A stretch of DNA of 64,000 nucleotides, from contig NZ_JAPNKA010000001.1 of assembly GCF_026626635.1 (NCBI RefSeq), forward strand, positions 9,346,501-9,410,500, written 5' to 3'. Made by a program: the position numbers and the translations under genes. The notes beneath the pieces were generated by a model that saw only the letters and a list, made by a program, of their open reading frames with translations, was not told where the DNA came from and made no database searches. Source of the stretch: Archangium lansingense. Its GTDB lineage: Bacteria; Myxococcota; Myxococcia; Myxococcales; Myxococcaceae. Shown piece by piece: positions 1 through 7,043 of this stretch (the first letter of the stretch is position 1; every line of letters starts with the position of its first letter).

Positions 1-203
1 ATGGCGCCCGTGAAGCTCTTCTTGAAGAAGGCGAGGTCCACATCATCGACGGGCAGCGCGCTGGCCCAGGCGGACATCAATCCGCTCGCGTGGAGCCCAA
101 CCCGTCCGGCCGTGCGCAGACGGGGCAACACCTCCGAGAGCGACGCGCTGAGCTGCCCGAGCTGCGCCAACGATCGGGAGAGCGTGGCGAGGGAGTTCGT
201 CAT
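1..203 (-). CDS. Hypothetical protein, 5' part only (runs off the window)
   Basis: The first 67 codons of a minus-strand gene are present; the rest lies before position 1. ATG at 203 is chosen because an in-frame TAA sits at 213-215 just upstream and the frame has the G/C-rich third positions typical of the neighbours. The peptide begins MTNSLATLSRSLAQLG and is Ser/Leu/Ala-rich and probably helical. I recognise no domain and give no function. The gene is divergent from the radical-SAM-like gene at 316. Confidence 0.55.
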   Translation of the reverse strand, partial: MTNSLATLSRSLAQLGQLSASLSEVLPRLRTAGRVGLHASGLMSAWASALPVDDVDLAFFKKSFTGA

Positions 204-315
204 TCTCCATGGTTAGCACTCGGGACTGACACTTCCGGTACGGCTGCTGCCATCGCGTAGACTGGGTAGGAGGAGGAGCACAGGTGTCCAAAAACGTGAA
301 GCCGGAGAGCCGCTC

Positions 316-2031
316 ATGAGGTTGCTCATCCTGCCGCCGCACCGGGACCTGACGCTCGCACCGGACGTGCCCGAGGGCTGGCAGGTGGTGGACGTGGCGC
401 GCGACTTCTTCCGCCGCGTCCTCTCACCGGAGGCCATCGCGCGGGAAGCCGGAGCGCGGGAAGGAGGCCCCGCCACGGCACAGAAGATGCGGGAGCTGCT
501 CCTGCTTCGGGCCGCACAGTCCCTCCAGGAGCGCAGCGGTGGGGAAGGACTCGCGAGGCTGAGAGCCCGGGGCGCAGTGCTGACCGCCCTGTCCAGCTCG
601 CAGTCCGGAGTCCGGCTCGAGCTCGATGGACTGGAGCTCGAAGACGGCACCACGGAGCGAAGCGCGGACGTCTTGCGCGTCGTGGGACGCCCCGCGCCCT
701 ATACCGACGAGCTGGCCTTCGCCTCCGAGCGCATCGCCCAAGCAGCGCAGGTGCGCCTGTGGCTGGAAGGCGCCTCACAACTGCCTGCGGCGGTGTGGCT
801 CGCACGGGCATGCCCGGCGACGGTGGCCCTGGAGCTCGCCGGTCCCTTCGCGACGGCGCACCGCAAGGTGCTGGGCCGAATGACCGTGTTCCACCGGGCC
901 ACGTTCCCCGAGGACGTCGTGCCCCTCCGCTGGCGAGTGGTGCCGCTGGAGGCCGAGCCCGGACCGGAGTCCCTCGTCTGGATTCCCGCCTGGATGGGCC
1001 TGGAGGTGCACTCGCCCCCGAAGCCACCCGAGGAGTACGCAGGCTTCGACTGGATGTCGATGGAGCGTGAAGGCCCCTACCCGCGCGGTGCACCTGGACG
1101 CGCCTCGGGACAGATCCTCGGGGATGCCTTCGCGGCGGACGTGCGGGCGTTCACGGGCGGCGCCCCCTGGGCGGGCCATGTCAGGTTCTCGTCGCTGTAC
1201 CAACAGGAAGCGCTCGTGGAGAGCGGCTGCCGGGTGGCGATCGTGGGGTTCTGCTCCATCGGATACGAGCGACTGGTGGACCTGGATGGATATGGGCATC
1301 GCTTGAGCGAGCTGCGCACCTGCCTCCGCAGCCTGAGCAAAGCGGGCGTGCGAGTCGTCGCGGAGTGGTGGGTGGGAGCGCCTCGCATGGATGAGGAAGT
1401 GCTGGAGCTGACGCTCCGGAGACTCGAGGCAGAGCCGCTCTTCGATTGGGTGGCGGGCGTTCACCCGTTCCAGGCAGGAGCGGGACGCACGCCAAAAGAC
1501 TACAGGGGCTGGTCTTTGGAGTGGGGCGATCCACCCGCGGACTTCGATCTCGCACGGACCCGGCGCTTCGAGGCACCAGGCACGGTGTCACGCACGCGGC
1601 TCCCCGAGGTGCTCGAGACCCTCAGCAGCCAGCTCCAGCGGCAGGTGCCGTTGAGCCCAGGGCGCGTCGCTGGCGCTTACCTCCATCATCCGCCACCGAG
1701 GGAGCCCATGCCCGCGCCGCCTCCCCAGGTGGAGGCCTCCGAAGACGCGCCGCCGCCGGAGCCTCCACGCCCCTCGCGCGTCCGGATGGATCCGGACTGC
1801 GCGGTGGTACGGCTCCCCGCCTCACTCGAGGGCGCACCCGAAGCAGCCTGGTACGTGGCCAACCTGCGCACCGGCAGAAGGCTCGCGGTGGAGGCGTGGC
1901 TGGCGCCCGTGCTGGACGCCCTGCGCGACTTCACACCGGCAGAGGAGGCCTTCGCCGGGGTGGAGGAGTTGCGGCGCGCCTCGCTGGTGGACTCGCTCGT
2001 AAGCGAGTCCGTCCTGGTGCCCAGGTTCTAG
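316..2031 (+). CDS. Degenerate B12-binding/radical-SAM-like protein
   Basis: Encodes 571 residues. A GGAG lies 8 bases before the ATG. The middle (about residues 290-400) has the cadence of the C-terminal half of a radical SAM barrel: a VAIVGFCSIGYERL strand, then GHRLSELRTCLRSLSKAGV, then the strand RVVAEWWVGAP. The CxxxCxxC cluster motif of that superfamily is absent; the few cysteines are scattered. A proline-rich linker (about 455-485) leads to a small C-terminal domain that could be a winged-helix or PqqD-like module. If the reading is right, this is a pseudo-enzyme or partner/scaffold in a modification pathway. The family assignment rests on pattern only and is moderate at best. The stop codon lies in the left inverted repeat of the element at 2028-2300. 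Confidence 0.5.
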   Translation: MRLLILPPHRDLTLAPDVPEGWQVVDVARDFFRRVLSPEAIAREAGAREGGPATAQKMRELLLLRAAQSLQERSGGEGLARLRARGAVLTALSSSQSGVRLELDGLELEDGTTERSADVLRVVGRPAPYTDELAFASERIAQAAQVRLWLEGASQLPAAVWLARACPATVALELAGPFATAHRKVLGRMTVFHRATFPEDVVPLRWRVVPLEAEPGPESLVWIPAWMGLEVHSPPKPPEEYAGFDWMSMEREGPYPRGAPGRASGQILGDAFAADVRAFTGGAPWAGHVRFSSLYQQEALVESGCRVAIVGFCSIGYERLVDLDGYGHRLSELRTCLRSLSKAGVRVVAEWWVGAPRMDEEVLELTLRRLEAEPLFDWVAGVHPFQAGAGRTPKDYRGWSLEWGDPPADFDLARTRRFEAPGTVSRTRLPEVLETLSSQLQRQVPLSPGRVAGAYLHHPPPREPMPAPPPQVEASEDAPPPEPPRPSRVRMDPDCAVVRLPASLEGAPEAAWYVANLRTGRRLAVEAWLAPVLDALRDFTPAEEAFAGVEELRRASLVDSLVSESVLVPRF

Positions 2032-2300
2032 TGGAGTGTCTACGAAGTTCGTGGACCTGGTCGTGTTGCGCATGCTCCCTCTCCCTCTGGGAGAGGGCGG
2101 GGGGTGAGGGTCGTCACCCTCGTGTTTCCTCGCCCCAACTCGCATCTGGCATGCAACGGCCTGCTCGCCGCCCTGTGACTTGAACTCCCATGTGGTCCAC
2201 GGTCCAAAGGGGAAGACCCTCACCCTAGCCCTCTCCCAAAGGGAGAGGGGACATCCACGGGTTCGGACTATGTCCAAAGACTTCGTGGAAACTCCACTAG
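2028..2300. repeat. 273-bp inverted-repeat (MITE-like) element
   Basis: The left end CTAGTGGAGT (2028-2037) is the exact reverse complement of the right end ACTCCACTAG (2291-2300). The similarity continues inward: 2038-2056 resembles the complement of 2272-2290 with a few mismatches. Inside are two copies of the local palindromic repeat in opposite orientation (2077-2111 and 2215-2250). The TAG stop codons of both flanking convergent genes (2029-2031 plus, 2297-2299 minus) lie inside the terminal repeats. No coding sequence is evident inside. This looks like a non-autonomous mobile element or a long bidirectional terminator built from one. Confidence 0.6.
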
Positions 2301-2746
2301 GCCGGCGCGGGGCGGCGGCGGAAGAGCACGGCGGCACTCTCCGTCATCACCACCTCGCCCTGCTGGTTGCGAACCTCCATGCGGGTCCGGATGGTGCCGC
2401 GATCCGGCTTGCTGCGCGAGGGCGTGACCTCGAGCACCTCGATGCGAGGTGAGAGCGTGTCCCCGGGCCGCACCGGGCGCAGCCAGCGCAGCTCGTCCAC
2501 GCCCGGCGAGCCCATACTGGCGGAGTCCTCCAGCACCGAGCGCACCAGCATCCGGTGGCAGATGGCGGCCGTCTGCCAGCCGCTCGCGATGATGCTGCCG
2601 TAGATGGAGCGGCGGCCAGCCTCCTCATCCAGGTGGAAAGGCTGGGGATCGTACTGCCGGGCGAACGCGAGGATTTCCTCGCGCGTCACCTCGTACGACC
2701 CGAGCTCGAGCACCTGGCCCACCTGGAAGTCCTCGAAGTAGCGCAT
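2297..2746 (-). CDS. MaoC-family (R)-hydratase-like protein
   Basis: Encodes 149 residues from ATG 2746, which has GGAG 6 bases upstream; a longer start at 2779 lacks support. It is a single hot-dog-fold MaoC domain. The hydratase signature YDPQPFHLD (about residues 33-41) supplies the conserved Asp and His, followed by GSIIASGWQTAAI on the long helix. MaoC proteins of this size hydrate enoyl-CoA thioesters in fatty acid or polyhydroxyalkanoate metabolism, but the substrate cannot be told here. The gene is convergent with the radical-SAM-like gene and its stop is supplied by the inverted-repeat element. It is divergent from the lipoprotein at 2887. Confidence 0.85.
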   Translation of the reverse strand: MRYFEDFQVGQVLELGSYEVTREEILAFARQYDPQPFHLDEEAGRRSIYGSIIASGWQTAAICHRMLVRSVLEDSASMGSPGVDELRWLRPVRPGDTLSPRIEVLEVTPSRSKPDRGTIRTRMEVRNQQGEVVMTESAAVLFRRRPAPA

Positions 2747-2886
2747 GTATGTCTCCAGAGATGTCCCGCGCCGGAGCATGCACCGATTCGCGCGCCGAGA
2801 TCCGGCGGATTCCGGAGGCGGCGAATCTCCGGCAGACTCCTCCCGCCCTCCGCGTGTAGACGCGGCGAGGACAAGGAGTCATCGCA

Positions 2887-3153
2887 ATGAGAATGAACTG
2901 GAGCCTCCGCGCGAGCTGCGCAGCCGCCCTCCTGCTGCTCGCCCTGGGGGGCTGTAGCCACGGCTCGAAGAAGGCCCGCAAGGAGAGCACCCTCTGCCCC
3001 GAGTCCAGGGGCCTCTGGTGCTTGACGCCCCAGGAGTGCTCGTTCGATAGGGACCGCGGCTGCGAGGTGTGCAGTTGCTCGAAGCCCGGGGCCTCGGAGG
3101 AGGGGTCGGGACTGCCCAGTGGACTGCCTCCGGACCGGAGAAATGATCCGTAG
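2887..3153 (+). CDS. Small cysteine-rich lipoprotein
   Basis: Encodes 88 residues; AGGAG lies 8 bases before ATG 2887. A type II signal peptide (Arg-rich start, hydrophobic run LLLLALGG) ends in the lipobox LGGC at residue 23. The mature part has six further cysteines in a compact pattern (CPESRGLWC, QEC, GCEVCSC), consistent with disulfides in an envelope protein. It matches no family I can name. Small lipoproteins of this kind are abundant in myxobacteria. It ends 15 bases before the convergent gene at 3169. Confidence 0.75.
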   Translation: MRMNWSLRASCAAALLLLALGGCSHGSKKARKESTLCPESRGLWCLTPQECSFDRDRGCEVCSCSKPGASEEGSGLPSGLPPDRRNDP

Positions 3154-3168
3154 TGACTTCCTCCCCGC

Positions 3169-3459
3169 TCAGCGCGCGCCGAACGTCTTCACCATCTTGT
3201 TGTAGACGCCCATGATGAGCAGGGGCCCCACCCACATGCCCACGAAGCGGCTGGCGCGGGTGCGGTTCATCAGCTCCGCGCCCAGGGCGAAGGCCATCGA
3301 GCACAGACTGGCGAAGAGGAAGACATCCGAAGAAATCTTCGCCGCCTGCTGCTCCAGCAGCCGGGTAAACGAGCCCTCGGTGTGCTCGGCCCGCATGACT
3401 GTCGCGGCCCGGTAGTCCTTCAGCGACCTCTCACTCGCCGGATTGATGTCCTGCTGCAT
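3169..3459 (-). CDS. Small two-helix membrane protein, unknown function
   Basis: Encodes 96 residues from ATG 3459, with AGGAGG about 6 bases upstream. The N-terminal 40 residues are charged. Two hydrophobic segments follow (VFLFASLCSMAFALGAEL, about 46-63, and FVGMWVGPLLIMGVYNKMV, about 72-90). The ending MVKTFGAR and the two-helix layout resemble small inner-membrane proteins found beside DUF1990 or stress genes, but I assign no function. It is divergent from the DUF1990 gene at 3559. Confidence 0.7.
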   Translation of the reverse strand: MQQDINPASERSLKDYRAATVMRAEHTEGSFTRLLEQQAAKISSDVFLFASLCSMAFALGAELMNRTRASRFVGMWVGPLLIMGVYNKMVKTFGAR

Positions 3460-3558
3460 ACCCGCCTCCTGTCCTCGAATGGGGGGCCCAGCGCCAGGCC
3501 CCGTGCGCCCACCATTGCGCCATGCACCATATTTAGGCCGACCGGCGGAGGTGGCGAG

Positions 3559-4182
3559 ATGGGGGAGGCAGACATGGAAGCAGGCGGCGGCTTGTGGGAC
3601 GGTCTGCTCTCCGCCACCGAGGGCTGCGGCCCGCTGCTGCAGCGCGACTACTGGGCCGTCATCGACCGCTGCGGGTGCTCGCCCTCGGAGTTGATGGAGC
3701 TGGTGGCCCTCCGCTTCGCGGAGTTCGCCCCGGAGGAGCTGGTCGTCTTCGAGCCAGAGAGGGAACGGGACGAGCCGCTCGAACCGGGCGACGAGCTGCA
3801 AGTGCACATCCGCGGTGCGGGGACCTTCCGCGTACGCATCATCCACCGAGATCGCCAGAGCCTCACCCTGGCCACCCGGCCCGGGCATCCCGAAGCGGGA
3901 CGCATCACCTTTGGCGCCTACCGCAATGAGCGGGGCGACGTCATCTTCCACATCCGCAGCCGGGCCCGCTCCGGCTCGCGTGTAAAGTACCTGGGGTTCC
4001 GCACCGGCGGCGAGGCGATGCAGACCAACACCTGGACCGATTTCGTGAACGCCGTCGCCCTCACCGTGGGCGAGGGCGTCATTGGCTTCCTCCACGCGGA
4101 GACCACCGTGATGGAAGAGGCACATGAGAGCGCGGATGACGTCCGGGGCCCCACCTTCCTTGCCCGTGGAGACGAGTCATGA
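3559..4182 (+). CDS. DUF1990 family protein (first of two)
   Basis: Encodes 207 residues from ATG 3559 (GGAGG 7 bases upstream); ATG 3574 with its own GGAGG is an equally good start. The DUF1990 core is clear from about residue 75: a basic barrel strand, then LATRPGHPEAG, VIFHIRSRARSGS and a C-terminal helix with NTWTDFVNAVA. DUF1990 proteins have a START/polyketide-cyclase-like fold and no established function. The stop overlaps the start of the next gene by 4 bases (ATGA), so the two are probably translated together. Confidence 0.8.
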   Translation: MGEADMEAGGGLWDGLLSATEGCGPLLQRDYWAVIDRCGCSPSELMELVALRFAEFAPEELVVFEPERERDEPLEPGDELQVHIRGAGTFRVRIIHRDRQSLTLATRPGHPEAGRITFGAYRNERGDVIFHIRSRARSGSRVKYLGFRTGGEAMQTNTWTDFVNAVALTVGEGVIGFLHAETTVMEEAHESADDVRGPTFLARGDES

Positions 4183-5411
4183 CGGACGTCGAGTGGCGCT
4201 GGCTGCGGGGCTGGTCGGCGGACGAGGTGGTGGAGCGGCTCGAGCGGGCCTCCACCATCCCCCTCAACTTCGAGGCGGCCGAGGAGGAGATGACGCCCGA
4301 CAAGGGATGGAGCCTGGTGGAGTCACAGGCCGTCATCGCCCGCGATCGGCCGGAACCACCGACCCGGGATGACGCGTTCGACAAGCTGAAACATGCCGTC
4401 ACCTACCTGGGTTATTCCGATCCTCGCATCGTGTACGGCCACTTCGACGCCGCCGTGCCACTGCTCGGTCGCCCGATCCTGCTCGAGCTGAAGACGCTGG
4501 GCCTGCGCTACCTCTGTCCGGTGCGCATCGGCGCCGTCCGCTCCGAAACGGACGCGGAGCGGACCGTGTTCGGTTTCCGCATCGACACCGTCCAGGGACA
4601 CATTGAGGCCGGGCGGGAGTGGTTCCTCCTCAGCAAGGACCACCGCACGGGCGAGCTGCGCTTCCACATCAAGGCCCTCTGGAAGGAGGGCCAGTTCCCC
4701 AACTGGTGGAGCCACGTCGGCTTCGAGCTGGTGGGGAGGCGCTACCAGCGGGCCTGGCACCACCTGGCCCACGCCCGGCTGAGAGAGCTGCTGCGCACCG
4801 GCAACCTGGAGCGGCGCCCCGATGCCGAGGAGCTGGTGCACGCACACCTGAAGGTGGATGGGACGCCGGTGCAGTTCTACTCGCAGAGAGGCTTGGGCCG
4901 CCGGCTCGGCGGCGTCGAGCGGGAGACGGAAACCATGAGACGGGACGCGCTGCTGAACACCGTGGGATTCGGAGTGCTCGCCGGGATGCGGACCTTCAGC
5001 GCCCCTGCCCTCCTCAGCTACCAGCTCCGGCAACAACCCGTCGATGCGCCCAAGGGCCGTGCGCATGCGCTCGTGTCGAAGCGGACGTCGCAGGTGCTGA
5101 CCGCGCTCGCCGTCGGAGAGCTGGCCGCCGACAAGACGCCGTGGATTCCCGCGCGCATCTCGCCACCAGCTCTGGCGGGACGAGCCATCTCCGGTGCGCT
5201 GGCTGGTGCCGCCGTGGCCGCTCCGCACCAGCGGCTGTCCATGGGCCGTGCCCTGCTCGGCGCGGCGGCGGCAGTGGCCTCGACCTTCGCCTTCTACAAG
5301 CTGCGGCAGTTGGCGACACGGCAGTGGGGTGTCCCCAACGTGGTGGCGGGGCTGGTGGAGGACGCCGTGACCGTCGCGCTCGGTGGCAGGCTGCTCACCC
5401 GCATCCGCTGA
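4179..5411 (+). CDS. DUF1990-DUF4126 fusion membrane protein
   Basis: Encodes 410 residues and overlaps the previous stop by 4 bases. Residues 1-200 form a second DUF1990 domain (strand YLCPVRIGAV, then FGFRIDTVQGHIEAG, LRFHIKALWK, and helix RRYQRAWHHLAHARL). Residues about 250-405 match DUF4126, a small membrane domain: GVLAGMRTFSAPALLSYQL, then GELAADK, then alternating Gly/Ala-rich hydrophobic segments ending in VEDAVTVALGG. A soluble lipid-pocket-like domain joined to a membrane domain suggests action on a hydrophobic ligand at the inner membrane; that is inference. The function of both families is unknown. Confidence 0.8.
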   Translation: MTDVEWRWLRGWSADEVVERLERASTIPLNFEAAEEEMTPDKGWSLVESQAVIARDRPEPPTRDDAFDKLKHAVTYLGYSDPRIVYGHFDAAVPLLGRPILLELKTLGLRYLCPVRIGAVRSETDAERTVFGFRIDTVQGHIEAGREWFLLSKDHRTGELRFHIKALWKEGQFPNWWSHVGFELVGRRYQRAWHHLAHARLRELLRTGNLERRPDAEELVHAHLKVDGTPVQFYSQRGLGRRLGGVERETETMRRDALLNTVGFGVLAGMRTFSAPALLSYQLRQQPVDAPKGRAHALVSKRTSQVLTALAVGELAADKTPWIPARISPPALAGRAISGALAGAAVAAPHQRLSMGRALLGAAAAVASTFAFYKLRQLATRQWGVPNVVAGLVEDAVTVALGGRLLTRIR

Positions 5412-5454
5412 GCGGGTTCCGGAGTGAAACGACTTCATGTGAAGGAGGCAGGTG

Positions 5455-5766
5455 ATGGTGTGGCAGGGACGGAAGGGCCTCGCCCTGGCGGGGTTGCTCG
5501 GGGCGCTCGGCCTGATCGTGGGCTGTGAGGAGCGCCGGCCGGGAGAGGTTCGAGAGGAGGCCCGAAAGGCCGGACAGGCGGTAGATGAGGCCGCCCAGGA
5601 GACGCGCAAGGCCGCCGAGGAAGCACGCGAGACAACCCAGGAAGCCATCGAGGGCTTCGAGGAGGGCCTGGGCGGCTCAGGGCAGTCGGGTGATGCCGGC
5701 ATCGGCGACCAACCCGGTGTCATCGACGACGGCGAGGGCCCGCTCGAGGAGAACGAGCGCCGCTGA
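5455..5766 (+). CDS. Small Ala/Glu-rich helical lipoprotein
   Basis: Encodes 103 residues. ATG 5455 is preferred over GTG 5452 because GGAGG then sits 6 bases upstream. A type II signal peptide ends in lipobox LIVGC. Residues about 30-70 repeat an Ala/Glu/Arg/Lys pattern of about 11 residues (EEARKAGQAVDEAAQETRK), which predicts a long amphipathic helix like those of LEA-type or murein-lipoprotein-like proteins. The tail is acidic. It probably lies in the periplasm or at an envelope face. It follows the DUF1990-DUF4126 gene by 43 bases and may be co-transcribed. Confidence 0.7.
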   Translation: MVWQGRKGLALAGLLGALGLIVGCEERRPGEVREEARKAGQAVDEAAQETRKAAEEARETTQEAIEGFEEGLGGSGQSGDAGIGDQPGVIDDGEGPLEENERR

Positions 5767-5929
5767 CAGCCTGGGATGGGGGTCGAGGACCCCGGCCTGG
5801 GCACCCGGCGGGCGCCGCGGGCAGGCGATACGCAAAACGCATGAGACCAGGGTTCTCCATGGTTCTAGACTCCCCGGCGCTGTGTCCCTCCATGGGCGCG
5901 CCTGAGATTCCCGAAGGAGAAGTCCGGTC

Positions 5930-6910
5930 ATGAGCACATCCAGCACGCCCCTCGCGCCCCCCGCGAAGCTGCCTGGTCCCAACGAGCCCTGCTGGTGCGG
6001 GAGCGGAAACAAGTACAAGAAGTGCCACCGCGGCGAGGACTCCCAAGCCCGCGCGCCCACCCCCGCCTCCCGGCGTGTGCGGCCCGGCGCCGTGAGTCCC
6101 CGCCGTCCCGTTCCCCCCCATATCCTCCGGCCCGACTACGCGGAGACCGGCCGCCCCGGCCCTGGCGTGATGGGAGATCCGGCTACCCGGCTGGAGCGCA
6201 TGCGCAAGGCCTGCCGCGCCGCCGCCGAGGTCCTGCAGCTCTCCGGCGCCGCCGTGAAGCCGGGCGTCACCACGGATGCGCTCGATGCCATCGCGCACGA
6301 GGAGTACATCCGCCGCGGCGGCTACCCCAGCACGCTGAACTACCACGGCTTCCCCAAGTCCCTGTGCACCTCCGTCAACGAGGTCATCCTCCACGGCATC
6401 CCCGATAGCCGCCCCTTGGAGGACGGGGACATCGTCAACCTCGACATCACCATCTACCTCGATGGGATGCACGGCGACTGCTCGGCCACCTTCCCCGTGG
6501 GGAAGATCGACTCCGCCTCCGAGCAGCTGCTCCGGGTGACTCGCGAGTGCATGATGCTGGGCATCGAAGCGGTCAAGCCCGGCCTGCCCATCAACGTCAT
6601 CGGCCGGGCCATCGAGGCGCATGCGAAGCGCTATGGGTATGGCGTCGTGCAGTCGTACTGCGGCCACGGCATCGGGGAGATCTTCCACCTCGAGCCCCAG
6701 GTCTCCCATACCTTCGACTACCACGCGACCGACATCATCGAAGAGGGCATGTTCTTCACCATCGAGCCCATGCTCACCATGGGCTCCATCCGCCACCAGG
6801 ACTGGGATGACGGGTGGACCGTCGTCACCGCCGATGGGAAACGGTCAGCTCAGTTCGAGCACACCATCTATGTGACTCGCGATGGGGCGGAGATTCTGAC
6901 CCAGGTGTGA
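5930..6910 (+). CDS. map: Methionine aminopeptidase type I with N-terminal SEC-C zinc motif
   Basis: Encodes 326 residues (usual bacterial length about 250). It removes the initiator methionine from nascent proteins. The extra N-terminus holds a SEC-C motif, CWCGSGNKYKKCH (about residues 21-33), a small zinc-binding module known from SecA tails and ribosome-associated proteins. The M24 metallopeptidase domain follows from about 80. Metal ligands are visible in NLDITIYLDGMHGDCS (two Asp), the His of the CGHGIGEIFHLEP stretch, Glu in TIEPML, and Glu in FEHTIYV. AAGGAG lies upstream of the ATG. A SEC-C extension may place the enzyme near the ribosome exit; that is inference. Confidence 0.95.
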   Translation: MSTSSTPLAPPAKLPGPNEPCWCGSGNKYKKCHRGEDSQARAPTPASRRVRPGAVSPRRPVPPHILRPDYAETGRPGPGVMGDPATRLERMRKACRAAAEVLQLSGAAVKPGVTTDALDAIAHEEYIRRGGYPSTLNYHGFPKSLCTSVNEVILHGIPDSRPLEDGDIVNLDITIYLDGMHGDCSATFPVGKIDSASEQLLRVTRECMMLGIEAVKPGLPINVIGRAIEAHAKRYGYGVVQSYCGHGIGEIFHLEPQVSHTFDYHATDIIEEGMFFTIEPMLTMGSIRHQDWDDGWTVVTADGKRSAQFEHTIYVTRDGAEILTQV

Positions 6911-6924
6911 CCCTTTGGTCGGAA

Positions 6925-6960
6925 GACCCTCACCCTGACCCTCTCCCAAAGGGAGAGGGG
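6925..6960 (+). repeat. Palindromic intergenic repeat copy
   Basis: It has the form GACCCTCACCC, two purine-rich bases, then a CCCTCTCCC/GGGAGAGGG hairpin with loop AAA. It lies between the convergent map and SPFH genes. The next copy follows 30 bases later in the same orientation. Confidence 0.75.
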
Positions 6961-6990
6961 ATTCACGCGGGCTCAACCTGGGGTCCTGAT

Positions 6991-7024
6991 ACCCTCACCC
7001 CGACCCTCTCCCGAAGGGAGAGGG
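6991..7024 (+). repeat. Palindromic intergenic repeat copy
   Basis: Starts with ACCCTCACCCC and continues into a CCCTCTCCC/GGGAGAGGG hairpin (loop GAA). It is in tandem with the copy at 6925 and ends 20 bases before the stop of the SPFH gene. It could act as a 3'-end stabiliser or terminator for either gene. Confidence 0.75.
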
Positions 7025-7043
7025 AGTGGGTTCTGGGTTGGTG

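Noticed and set aside
1..216. Plus-strand open frame of 71 codons
   Set aside because: It lies opposite the minus-strand gene ending at 203, whose codon pattern is better. It has no ribosome site because it begins at the window edge.
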